Source of the DNA: Clostridia bacterium
Lineage (GTDB): Bacteria > Bacillota > Clostridia > Christensenellales > Borkfalkiaceae
NCBI GenBank assembly: GCA_017648525.1
Contig: JAGCIP010000020.1
Span: forward strand, 1-9,445
Direction: 5' to 3'
Length of the DNA stretch: 9,445 nt
Below are positions 1 to 6,786 of the stretch, piece after piece. The notes under the pieces were generated by a model. The model saw nothing but the letters and a program-made list of their open reading frames with translations. It made no database searches and was not told the DNA's origin. Position numbers and translations under genes: made by a program. The first letter of the stretch is position 1. Each line of letters begins with the position of its first letter.

Positions 1-60
1 AATTAGCAAAACTGATATAATGATTATACTTCTCTTTTTTAACACTAACATAATTCACCC

Positions 61-96
61 AAAAAAAATAAATAGACAAAACATTCGCCTATTTAT
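61..96 (-). terminator. Intrinsic terminator closing the thrC-to-rlmD operon
   Basis: Read on the minus strand, ATAAATAG (96-89) pairs with CTATTTAT (75-68). The inner bases extend this to about 13 pairs, two of them G-U, around a 3-nt loop. The hairpin runs straight into seven or more Ts (67-61). It lies about 50 nt past the rlmD stop, where a rho-independent terminator for the long leftward operon would be expected. The stem is AT-rich outside and GC-containing inside. I see no gene or other signal in the remaining bases of 1-147. Confidence 0.85.
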
Positions 97-147
97 CTAT
101 ATTTAAGCAATTAAAAAGTTATGAATTAAAATTAAAGTAATGAAAAT

Positions 148-1596
148 TTAAATATCTGCTAAAGCCGAGCCCGCATCTTCGCCTATTATATCTTTAATTT
201 TCGTCAAGCAGACTAACGTCTCGACGTGTTTGGTATTTGCAAACATATCGTATGGACGAACTAAACTCACTTCATATCTAGGTTTATAGTCAGCCACCTT
301 TTTAATTTCCCCATCTATTACGTCTAACGAACCCACTAATAGTCCAACGTCCCTTGCTAGTGTTGATGGCAAACAAGATACGTAAACAATTTTATCAATA
401 TCATTATCAATTAGTGCCTTAATTACGCTTATTGCACAGCCCTTTCTTGGCGGATCTAAAACGACGCAAATTTTAGAATTTTTTTCACGTTCTTCTTTAA
501 CCAAATTTGGCAATATATCTTCGCATTTGCCTAGATGATTGCAAATTTTATTTTGTAAATTATTTTTAAGCGCTAAATCGTCAGCACATTTAACCGCTTC
601 AGGTATAATTTCTATTCCTATTGCTTTTTTAGCGTTTTTTGCCAGCAACGCGGTCATAAGCCCAGCACCACTATACGCATCTATAACTACGGTATCATCA
701 TCAGCATCTACAGCATCTCTAACAGCGGAATACAACTTGCAACATACTGAATTGTTAACTTGCATAAAACTGCGAACGCCTATTTTATATTTTATTCCAA
801 GCATTTCCCCTGTGTAATCGGGTGAACCATAAAGCAAAATAAATTTTTCACCATAAACAACGTTGGTATCGGTATTGTTTACGTTAAGATATAATGAAAA
901 GGTGTACTTTAATTGTTCCTTTAATATGTAAATAAGTCTATCAGTTCCACGAATATTCTCGTTTAAGACAACTGCCGTAACAATTAAGTTACCTTTAACT
1001 TCTTTAACTGTAATTTCTCGAACATCCCCGCTTTTATCTAATTCGTTATAACCTTTAATATTAAATTCTTCAAAATAAGTCTTAAAGGCTTTAATAACGT
1101 TAGCCGTCCACGGTGCGTTTATAAGACAATCGTCAATTTGGACTACCCTATGCGAGTTTTCTGCGTAAAAGCCTATAACCGTGCCATTAGAAGTTTCTTG
1201 CACGGGCAACTGCAATTTATTTCTGTATCTAAACTCATCATCACCCTTTACGGCAGGCTTAACATCAACAGATAGTCCTGCAATTTTCTTAAAGCAATTA
1301 GCAATTATATCTTCTTTAATCTTTAGTTGATTAAAATATTTAACGTGTTGTAAATTGCAACCGCCACATTTAGTAAAAACAGGACAATTAGCCCTAACTC
1401 TAATTTCCGCAGGTGTTAAAACTTCCAAAACCTTGCCATAGGCACATTTAGAAGTAACTTTTAGCACTCTATAGCGGATTTTCTCCCCCACTAAAGCAAA
1501 CGGCACAAATACAACCATACCGTCTTCTTTTAATATTCCTTCGCCGTTAGAACCAAGACCAACGACTACGCCAACTCTTTCCTCATTCTTCTTCAT
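148..1596 (-). CDS. rlmD: 23S rRNA (uracil-5-)-methyltransferase, RlmD/RlmCD type
   Basis: This is a SAM-dependent enzyme that makes 5-methyluridine in RNA. In this family the target is 23S rRNA (U1939, and also U747 in the Gram-positive RlmCD form). The 482-aa protein has the full family layout. An N-terminal TRAM RNA-binding domain spans about residues 8-60. Four cysteines for a [4Fe-4S] cluster are at C71, C77, C80 and C157. The C-terminal methyltransferase has a SAM loop DAYSGAG (306-312), the acidic E329, the DPPRKG motif (381-386) and the nucleophile C408 in YVSC. The C-terminal DMF..T.HVET motif is present (450-460). One oddity is that the usual SCNP motif reads SCLP, with Leu409 (TTG) in place of Asn. 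The gene is last in the operon, starting 14 nt after the membrane-protein stop, with only a weak ribosome binding site. RlmC, RlmD and RlmCD cannot be told apart from sequence alone. Confidence 0.93.
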   Translation of the reverse strand: MKKNEERVGVVVGLGSNGEGILKEDGMVVFVPFALVGEKIRYRVLKVTSKCAYGKVLEVLTPAEIRVRANCPVFTKCGGCNLQHVKYFNQLKIKEDIIANCFKKIAGLSVDVKPAVKGDDEFRYRNKLQLPVQETSNGTVIGFYAENSHRVVQIDDCLINAPWTANVIKAFKTYFEEFNIKGYNELDKSGDVREITVKEVKGNLIVTAVVLNENIRGTDRLIYILKEQLKYTFSLYLNVNNTDTNVVYGEKFILLYGSPDYTGEMLGIKYKIGVRSFMQVNNSVCCKLYSAVRDAVDADDDTVVIDAYSGAGLMTALLAKNAKKAIGIEIIPEAVKCADDLALKNNLQNKICNHLGKCEDILPNLVKEEREKNSKICVVLDPPRKGCAISVIKALIDNDIDKIVYVSCLPSTLARDVGLLVGSLDVIDGEIKKVADYKPRYEVSLVRPYDMFANTKHVETLVCLTKIKDIIGEDAGSALADI

Positions 1597-1610
1597 CTTA
1601 AGAAATAAAC

Positions 1611-2144
1611 CTACTTTATAATTCTACTTAAATAATAATTTAAAACCCTGCTAACAAGAATAATAAATCTATCAAATGCAAAATAAAAAACAATGGCAAC
1701 GGGTAAAATAACAAGTTCAGCGTAATCAGCAACCCACTGCGGTAGCCCCATAAAGAAATCACCTATCAACGCCGTGTAATAATAGTAAATACCAAAAAAC
1801 ACGGCAATGCACCAAATCGCACCTATAAGGTAACGAAGTGCTTGATTAACACGCTTATCCCTCATATAACACAAAACTAACGGATAAACGCCAAAAAAAC
1901 CTAAAAATGCGGGATAAACTATTGAATAAAAATTAAACCCGCTAATTATAAAAGCAAGGACCCCACCGCCTAAATACGCTAAAAGCCCACCTTTGTAGGA
2001 ATTATAATATAACGGTAATAATACGAATACGGATGCTAATACGACAGTAAAAACATCCGCAAACTCAAAATAAGTTCCTATACTTAAAAGCACCGCAATC
2101 AGCCCTGCCGACACGGCGGAAATTGTAATTAACTTGCTTTTCAT
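1611..2144 (-). CDS. Small multi-pass membrane protein, function unknown
   Basis: I do not recognise a named family. The 177-aa protein is almost entirely hydrophobic, with about six likely transmembrane segments near residues 5-25, 28-47, 53-70, 72-92, 104-126 and 141-165. Short basic loops (K50-K51 region, R95-R98, and a basic C-terminus) suggest cytoplasmic faces. Aromatic residues are dense, as in the YYYY stretch at 120-123. The size and the glycine-rich third segment (YKGG..AYLGGG, 50-61) recall substrate-binding S components of ECF transporters, but no diagnostic motif supports this. Its ATG overlaps the TAA of the upstream J-like gene by one base (TAATG) and has no good Shine-Dalgarno site, so translation is probably coupled. 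This suggests its dose is tied to the J-like protein and DUF5685. It is a real gene by frame integrity, composition and packing. Confidence 0.8.
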   Translation of the reverse strand: MKSKLITISAVSAGLIAVLLSIGTYFEFADVFTVVLASVFVLLPLYYNSYKGGLLAYLGGGVLAFIISGFNFYSIVYPAFLGFFGVYPLVLCYMRDKRVNQALRYLIGAIWCIAVFFGIYYYYTALIGDFFMGLPQWVADYAELVILPVAIVFYFAFDRFIILVSRVLNYYLSRIIK

Positions 2145-2752
2145 TATCTACAACACATACTGCACATCATATCGATACAGCACCAAGTAGCGCAAAAACT
2201 TAAACAGTTATTCATATCGCTACCACCCATTTGACGGTCAGGCTCTTCATATCCCCCTGCTCCGTATCCAGCATTGCCAGACCTAAATTGACGTTCATTA
2301 AACTCAATTTTTTGTTTAAGTTTAGCATAATCTTCCGCATACTTGGGATTATGCGGTTGCATATTTAATGCAATCTCAAGTTGCTTTTTGCTTTCATTAA
2401 TCCAGTTCTTTTTATAAAAAATAACAGATTGTAAGTAGTGCCACTCAGCATTGCGGTCACAAACGTCGTCAAGTTTAGATTGCGCACCTGAAATATCACC
2501 CTTTTTTATAAGTTCTTCAACTTCACTAAAATCGTACTTCACTTCTTCTCCATCACTTACTTTTTTTCTAGATTCAACTATTTCGTGATACGCAGTTTCT
2601 AACTTTGTGAGATTTCTAGCGGCTTCGTTGCCTTCTGCTCCTTCGTAGAAGCGCTCACGTGAATATTTTTCTTTTAGTAACTTATAGGCTTCATCAACTT
2701 CGGCATCAGTAGCATCTGGTGAAACGTTTAAAATTTTGTAGTATTCTTGCAT
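2144..2752 (-). CDS. J-domain-like protein with TPR-like region and Cys-rich tail
   Basis: The 202-aa protein opens with a region that aligns to a J domain (about 2-65: YYKILNVSPDATDAEVDEAY, then a helix ending LETAYHEI). The HPD tripeptide needed to stimulate Hsp70 (DnaK) ATPase is absent: the loop after KEKY reads SRERF (31-35). It is therefore unlikely to be a normal DnaK co-chaperone. Residues about 75-150 form two to three amphipathic TPR-like helix pairs, the clearest at W104 to P133. A Gly/Tyr-rich linker (158-178) leads to a tail with seven cysteines in the last 20 residues (183, 187, 191, 192, 197, 200, 201), which could bind metal or sit on a membrane. The ATG at 2752 is fixed by a GGAG site 8 nt upstream, inside the end of DUF5685, giving a 25-nt gene overlap. 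From memory, J-like genes beside DUF5685 recur in Clostridia; I cannot verify this here. The biochemical role is unknown. Confidence 0.87.
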   Translation of the reverse strand: MQEYYKILNVSPDATDAEVDEAYKLLKEKYSRERFYEGAEGNEAARNLTKLETAYHEIVESRKKVSDGEEVKYDFSEVEELIKKGDISGAQSKLDDVCDRNAEWHYLQSVIFYKKNWINESKKQLEIALNMQPHNPKYAEDYAKLKQKIEFNERQFRSGNAGYGAGGYEEPDRQMGGSDMNNCLSFCATWCCIDMMCSMCCR

Positions 2753-3594
2753 TTTTTATTCTCCATAATTTGTTTTGTTTGAATTTTAATTCCACGACGT
2801 AAAATATTATCGGTTAAATCGTGATTAAAATTATATTTAAGATCTCGTGATAGTCCGTCAATCCTATCAATTATAGTCCCAAAAACGTAAATCAATTCAG
2901 ACTCTTTATCGCAAACAAGCGTTTGCTTATCTAAAACGTCTTTATATAAATTAACAAAAACGTTAAAACTACCTTTTTTCTTATCTTTATCAAAATCATC
3001 AAGCGCATCAATTAGATAAATCCATTTACCTAAATAATAGGCTAATTCGATTACTTGTTCTGTTACTTTATCACCAAGGAGTTCACGAACAACGTCTTGC
3101 ATCATACACCCAAATGGGTCGGCAGATGCATCAATACTATCGCCGTGAGTCTTTTCATATTCAATTAACTGCGAATATCTTTCCTTAACAATTTTGTCTA
3201 GGTTTGGTTGGAATTTTTTAGCCTTTTTATAAGACGAATTGAAAAACGAACGCTTAATCCTGCCCTTTTTATCATCTAAAACGTCGTCGTTTAATTTATG
3301 ATAAGCAAGAATTACGTTTAGAGCACCAATTTTTTTTGTCAAGTCGTCAGGAATGGCAACGGGGCGCTTCACAATATGATGAATAATACATCTTTGTTTT
3401 TCAATTTTTACGTCAAGCCCAGACAAGTTGTGTAAAAGCACGGACAAAAAGGTCAAATCGTAATTTAATACAAGCCTACCTTTTGAACCGCAACACTTTC
3501 CTATTCCTTTACAAAGCCCACAATACATAGCCTTGTATAAAATAGTGTCCTTAACGTATAAATTAGGCATATCGGTTTTAACGTATCCGAACAT
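2728..3594 (-). CDS. DUF5685 family protein, function unknown
   Basis: The 288-aa sequence matches DUF5685 as I remember it: an MFGYVK start, YCGLCK (24-29), LNYDLTF (43-49), and a conserved all-helical body. No signal peptide or transmembrane segment is seen. Cysteines and histidines cluster near the N-terminus (C25, C28, C34, C35, C69, H72, H73) and could bind a metal. Two aspartate-rich helices stand out: LNDDVLDD (101-108) and DALDDFDKD (196-204), the second followed by a basic KKKGSFN stretch. Their order and spacing resemble the two Mg-binding helices of class I isoprenoid synthases. This is inference, not an established function. The ATG (3594-3592) lies one base past the trpS stop, and an AGGGG ribosome binding site sits in the trpS tail. 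The 3' end overlaps the J-like gene by 25 nt. Family assignment is fairly sure; function is open. Confidence 0.87.
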   Translation of the reverse strand: MFGYVKTDMPNLYVKDTILYKAMYCGLCKGIGKCCGSKGRLVLNYDLTFLSVLLHNLSGLDVKIEKQRCIIHHIVKRPVAIPDDLTKKIGALNVILAYHKLNDDVLDDKKGRIKRSFFNSSYKKAKKFQPNLDKIVKERYSQLIEYEKTHGDSIDASADPFGCMMQDVVRELLGDKVTEQVIELAYYLGKWIYLIDALDDFDKDKKKGSFNVFVNLYKDVLDKQTLVCDKESELIYVFGTIIDRIDGLSRDLKYNFNHDLTDNILRRGIKIQTKQIMENKKCKNTTKF

Positions 3595-3595
3595 T

Positions 3596-4600
3596 TTAAC
3601 CCCTTTTTCTTAAAACTAAACCAACTTTTTTATAAACTTTATTAAGCGTTCTATACGCAAGTCTTTCCGCCCTTTCTGCGCCACTATTTAGCACTTGGTC
3701 GAGATAAGCCTTGTCGTTAAGAAGTCTATTTTTCTCTTGTCTAATAGGCTCAATTTTTTCAGCAACAACTTCGCCAACGGCAACCTTAAAATCGCCGTAA
3801 CCCTTGCCAGCAAATTCTTTTTCCGCCTGTTCAAAAGTCTTATCGGTAAATGCGCAATAGATTGATAATAGGTTGCTAATTCCCGGTTTTTCAGGTGAAT
3901 ATATAATCTTATCGTCACTATCAGTAACCGCACGCTTAAACTTTCTAAGCACCGTTGCAGGGTCGTCGTCCATAGATATAAATGCGTTTAAGTTTGCGTC
4001 AGACTTACTCATTTTATGCTCAGGGTCGGCAAGGCTCATAACCCTTGCTGCAGACTTGCCTATATACCCTTCTGGAATTTTGAAAGTTTCACCGTAACGA
4101 TTGTTAAAACGAATAGCCAAATCACGTGCTAATTCTAAATGTTGTTTTTGGTCAGCGCCGATAGGCACTAATTCTGTTTGATATAAAAGTATATCGGCAG
4201 CCATTAGCACGGGATAGTCCATCAACCCCATATTTATATTATCTTCGTGTTTTTTACTCTTATCCTTAAATTGCGTCATTCTAGAAAGTTCACCAGGATA
4301 ACAAATAGTGTTTAATACCCAAGCAAGTTCAGTATGCGCAGAAACGTGCGATTGAGCAAACAAAATAGATTTTTCGGGGTCAATGCCACACGCTAAATAA
4401 AGCGCTGTAAGTTCGTATGTGTTTTTTCTTAAAATTGCAGGGTCTTGTTTTACCGTTAAGGTATGTAAGTCCGCAATAGCAAAAACACCATTATAATCGT
4501 CTTGCAACTTCTTAAAATTTCTAAGCGCACCAAGATAATTACCTATGGTCAAAATTCCGCTTGGTTGTATTGCGCTAAATAATATCTTCTTATCTTCCAT
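3596..4600 (-). CDS. trpS: Tryptophan--tRNA ligase (TrpRS)
   Basis: This cytoplasmic class I aminoacyl-tRNA synthetase activates tryptophan with ATP and charges tRNA-Trp. The 334-aa length is normal for bacterial TrpRS. The HIGH-box equivalent is TIGN (18-21) after the family-typical PSGILT. The tryptophan pocket includes D136 in MAADILLY, the GADQKQH motif is at 148-154, and the second signature KMSKS is intact at 196-200. The C-terminal helical anticodon-binding part (about 210-334) is complete. The gene follows thrC by 33 nt with no terminator between, and is preceded by an AAAGG site about 9 nt from the ATG. I see no T-box leader in the 33-nt gap, so tRNA-Trp-responsive control at this point is unlikely. 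The following DUF5685 gene starts 1 nt after its stop, so it is cotranscribed. Confidence 0.97.
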   Translation of the reverse strand: MEDKKILFSAIQPSGILTIGNYLGALRNFKKLQDDYNGVFAIADLHTLTVKQDPAILRKNTYELTALYLACGIDPEKSILFAQSHVSAHTELAWVLNTICYPGELSRMTQFKDKSKKHEDNINMGLMDYPVLMAADILLYQTELVPIGADQKQHLELARDLAIRFNNRYGETFKIPEGYIGKSAARVMSLADPEHKMSKSDANLNAFISMDDDPATVLRKFKRAVTDSDDKIIYSPEKPGISNLLSIYCAFTDKTFEQAEKEFAGKGYGDFKVAVGEVVAEKIEPIRQEKNRLLNDKAYLDQVLNSGAERAERLAYRTLNKVYKKVGLVLRKRG

Positions 4601-4633
4601 TATACCGTACCTTTATTTAATTTTCCTTGAAAT

Positions 4634-6118
4634 TTACTTCTCTACAAACTGCATTACAGCATCAAGTGTTTCAGTTCTTTCAATAACGTCGTGAAAACGA
4701 ACTTCCTTTTTCTTCAAACCTAAAAGTTGTTCAGGAATAGGCGCAGCAGTTAATTCATTAAGCGTTGATGCTGCGATAAAAGGATCTTTTTGGGTTTTCC
4801 CACTAATCGCTTTTAACACGTCTTGAGTGAATTTATACGGGCTTGCCGTAGATAAAACAACCGTTGCACAATCAGTTTCACTATAATCGATATATCCTTG
4901 TGCTACTTTCATTGCAACTACTGTGTGGGTATCTAAAAGATAGCCATACTCTTCGAACATCTCTAAAATTGTGTCAAAACACTCTTCTTCATCACAGTAA
5001 TCGGCAAAGAACTCTTTGTCAAGCACTTTCTTTTCTTCGCTAGATAACGAATATTTGCCAACCTTTTTAAGTTCAGCCATTCTACTAGCAGTAAGTTCAC
5101 AGTTTCTACCAGACAACTCAAACACTAACCTTTCAAGATTGCTAGAAATTAATATATCCATTGACGGAGAAACCGTTTTGAAAAATTCTCTATTAGCATC
5201 ATAAGTTCCATCTGCAAAAAATTCCGTAAGAACGTTGTTAGAGTTAGATGCGCAAATAAGTTTATTTACTGGTAACCCCATGCGTTTTGCATAGTAACCT
5301 GCCAAAATATTACCAAAATTACCAGTTGGCACAACAAAGTCAATCTTATCGCCAAGTTTAATTTGTTCTGAGTTAACTAAATCACAATAAGCAGAAAAAT
5401 AATATGCGATTTGCGGTGCAAGTCTGCCAAAATTCATAGAATTTGCACTCGACAAAATTACACCTTTTTCTTTTAATAATTGATTTGTATTTTTGTCAGA
5501 AAAAATATTTTTAACAGCCGTTTGACAATCGTCAAAATTACCTTTAACAGCAACAACGTTTACGTTACGACCTTCTTGCGTGCGCATTTGCAACTTTTGC
5601 ATATCGCTAACGCCTTCACTAGGATAAAACACCATAATTTTAACGCCGTCTGCATCTTTAAGTCCTTCAAGGGCGGCTTTTCCCGTGTCACCACTCGTCG
5701 CAACTAGAACTAGAATATCTTCTTTTATACCAGTATAAAGTGCGCCTTGTTTTAATAAATACGGAAGAAGTGTAAGCGCAACGTCCTTAAATGCTAGCGT
5801 TGGTCCGTGGAATAATTCCATAACGAATAAATTTTCGTCTATTTTAACAACGGGCGCAGGGTCGCTATTTTCAAATTTTCCGTAAGCGTTTTCACAAGCG
5901 GTTAATAAATTATCAAAATCGTATTCTTCTAAATATTTATGTAAAATCGTACAAGCACGCTCTGCATAATTCATATCGCACAATTGCTTAAATTCAGTTT
6001 CAGTTAAAACGGGAAAAGTTTCGGGTACAAATAAGCCACCTTCGTCTGCTAAACCTTTAGTAATTGCGTATGAAGAATTAGGCGCATCTGCCTTGCCACG
6101 AGTGCTAATAAATTTCAT
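4634..6118 (-). CDS. thrC: Threonine synthase (long, PLP-dependent form)
   Basis: ThrC converts O-phospho-L-homoserine to L-threonine and phosphate, the last step of threonine synthesis. The protein has 494 aa from the chosen start, matching the long threonine synthase class rather than the short one. The PLP lysine is K111 in HGPTLAFKD (104-112). The SGDTGKAA motif is at 142-149, and the glycine loop VPTGNFGN (263-270) binds the PLP phosphate. The N-terminal STRGK....SY.....GLA..GGLFVPE region is typical. The frame is open 33 nt further to a TTG, but the ATG at 6118 has a strong GGGAGG site 5 nt upstream and gives the family-standard MKFISTRGK start, so the shorter form is used. It heads the leftward operon and sits just behind a terminator with a possible promoter inside it. 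No partner homoserine genes are visible nearby. Confidence 0.97.
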   Translation of the reverse strand: MKFISTRGKADAPNSSYAITKGLADEGGLFVPETFPVLTETEFKQLCDMNYAERACTILHKYLEEYDFDNLLTACENAYGKFENSDPAPVVKIDENLFVMELFHGPTLAFKDVALTLLPYLLKQGALYTGIKEDILVLVATSGDTGKAALEGLKDADGVKIMVFYPSEGVSDMQKLQMRTQEGRNVNVVAVKGNFDDCQTAVKNIFSDKNTNQLLKEKGVILSSANSMNFGRLAPQIAYYFSAYCDLVNSEQIKLGDKIDFVVPTGNFGNILAGYYAKRMGLPVNKLICASNSNNVLTEFFADGTYDANREFFKTVSPSMDILISSNLERLVFELSGRNCELTASRMAELKKVGKYSLSSEEKKVLDKEFFADYCDEEECFDTILEMFEEYGYLLDTHTVVAMKVAQGYIDYSETDCATVVLSTASPYKFTQDVLKAISGKTQKDPFIAASTLNELTAAPIPEQLLGLKKKEVRFHDVIERTETLDAVMQFVEK

Positions 6119-6123
6119 TTTTG

Positions 6124-6129
6124 CCTCCC
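6124..6129 (-). promoter_or_regulatory. Ribosome binding site that fixes the thrC start
   Basis: GGGAGG on the minus strand lies 5 nt before the ATG at 6118. It falls inside the longer frame that begins at a TTG (6151-6149), so that longer start would translate through the site. This decides in favour of the inner ATG. Confidence 0.85.
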
Positions 6130-6133
6130 AAAT

Positions 6134-6167
6134 AAAAAAGAAGTTGAACAATAAATATCCAACTTCT
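6134..6167 (-). terminator. Intrinsic terminator between the small ATPase gene and thrC
   Basis: On the minus strand AGAAGTTG (6167-6160) pairs with CAACTTCT (6146-6139). Inner pairs, two of them G-U, extend the stem to about 12 with a 5-nt loop, and a T run follows (6139-6134). It begins about 31 nt after the ATPase stop. It ends only about 15 nt before the thrC ATG, so it also forms most of any thrC leader made by read-through. Confidence 0.75.
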
Positions 6168-6197
6168 ATTTTACACTATTTTGATACCAAAAAGCAA
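6168..6197 (-). promoter_or_regulatory. Possible sigma-A promoter for thrC
   Basis: TTGCTT (6197-6192) and TAAAAT (6173-6168) on the minus strand are separated by 18 nt. The -10 box is 5 of 6 to consensus and the -35 only 3 of 6. A start about 7 nt downstream (near 6161) would fall in the 5' arm of the terminator hairpin, so transcripts from here would lack most of that arm. The call rests on position as much as on match quality. Confidence 0.4.
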
Positions 6198-6198
6198 G

Positions 6199-6606
6199 TT
6201 AATCAACGTACTTTGCAACAAACTCCGGCAAATCTTCTTTAGCAGCGCTACAAGTTACTATAAATTTTACGCCAAAATCGTTTTCAAGATTAGCAATCGC
6301 ATCGAAAACGTCTGCAAGTTGGTCAAGTGGTTTGCCAGCAATCCTTGCAATTCCGTCAACGTAAATGTATTCGTTATCGCCGTTTGCTGCAACTACGCCT
6401 TTAATAAATCCACATAACGAATCAGCGTTGTTAACGTTAAAACTCGTTAAGTCTAAAAATCTAATCGGATATTTTATATCATGCGTATATCTTTTAGTGT
6501 CGGTAATAAAAATAACGTGTCCTTTAGCCTTTTCAACCGCACCGTTTGCGCATTCAATAATCGCCTTAGTTTTGCCCGTACCTTTAGGTCCATAGATAAT
6601 TTTCAT
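6199..6606 (-). CDS. Small stand-alone P-loop ATPase, function unknown
   Basis: The 135-aa protein starts at M1 of MKIIYGPKGTGKTK. The Walker A motif is GPKGTGKT (6-13), a Walker B-like strand ends YIYVDG (80-85, with D84), and a later strand FIVTCSA (115-121) sits where sensor residues are found in AAA-like folds. No extra domain or membrane segment is present. It resembles a small clostridial family often annotated as hypothetical, ATP-binding or, misleadingly, 'twitching motility protein PilT'. It lacks the PilT ATPase features and no pilus genes are nearby. The frame reaches back to an ATG at 6624, but the AGGAGGA site at 6621-6615 lies right there and is ideally placed for the ATG at 6606, so the inner start is used. 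It has its own promoter and terminator and so looks monocistronic. Its role is unknown; I only infer nucleotide binding. Confidence 0.85.
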   Translation of the reverse strand: MKIIYGPKGTGKTKAIIECANGAVEKAKGHVIFITDTKRYTHDIKYPIRFLDLTSFNVNNADSLCGFIKGVVAANGDNEYIYVDGIARIAGKPLDQLADVFDAIANLENDFGVKFIVTCSAAKEDLPEFVAKYVD

Positions 6607-6614
6607 TGAAACTA

Positions 6615-6621
6615 TCCTCCT
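6615..6621 (-). promoter_or_regulatory. Ribosome binding site that fixes the small ATPase start
   Basis: AGGAGGA on the minus strand lies 8 nt before the ATG at 6606. It begins immediately after the alternative upstream ATG (6624-6622), which has no ribosome binding site of its own at good spacing. Confidence 0.9.
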
Positions 6622-6641
6622 CATATATTTCTTGTAACTAT

Positions 6642-6670
6642 ATTGTATAACACTTTTTTATAAATTTCAA
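6642..6670 (-). promoter_or_regulatory. Sigma-A promoter for the small ATPase gene
   Basis: TTGAAA (6670-6665) and TACAAT (6647-6642) on the minus strand are 17 nt apart, each 5 of 6 to consensus. The expected start near 6635 gives a leader of about 28 nt carrying the AGGAGGA site. The stretch upstream (about 6671-6720) is made of A and T tracts and could act as an UP element or bend. Position after one terminator and before a gene supports it. Confidence 0.78.
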
Positions 6671-6733
6671 TACGTTTTTAAAAATTTCTTGCTGTTTTTG
6701 TAAAAAAATTTTTAAAATAATCCTTATAAAACA

Positions 6734-6768
6734 ATAAAAAGGCGGTAAAAATACTGTTTACCACCTTT
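6734..6768 (-). terminator. Intrinsic terminator after the aminotransferase gene
   Basis: On the minus strand AAAGGTGGTAAA (6768-6757) pairs with TTTACCGCCTTT (6749-6738) over 12 bp, one of them G-U, with a 7-nt loop. Ts follow the stem. It lies about 18 nt after the aminotransferase stop and closes the prmC-prfA-aspB unit. The As on the 5' side mean it may also work in the opposite direction, though no plus-strand gene needs it. Confidence 0.85.
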
Positions 6769-6786
6769 AATCAACCTAAATATTGC

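Noticed and set aside
4599..4604. TATAAT on the minus strand overlapping the trpS ATG
   Set aside because: Transcription from it would begin inside trpS, and there is no fitting -35 box. It is a chance match.
4601..4633. T-box or other riboswitch in front of trpS
   Set aside because: The gap is only 33 nt with no hairpin or T-box sequence.
6119..6151. Eleven extra N-terminal codons for thrC from a TTG
   Set aside because: The stretch contains the GGGAGG ribosome binding site and half of the terminator hairpin, and the family start MKFISTRGK lies just after it.
6607..6624. Six extra N-terminal codons for the small ATPase
   Set aside because: These codons are the Shine-Dalgarno site itself for the ATG at 6606, and the P-loop protein begins normally at that ATG.
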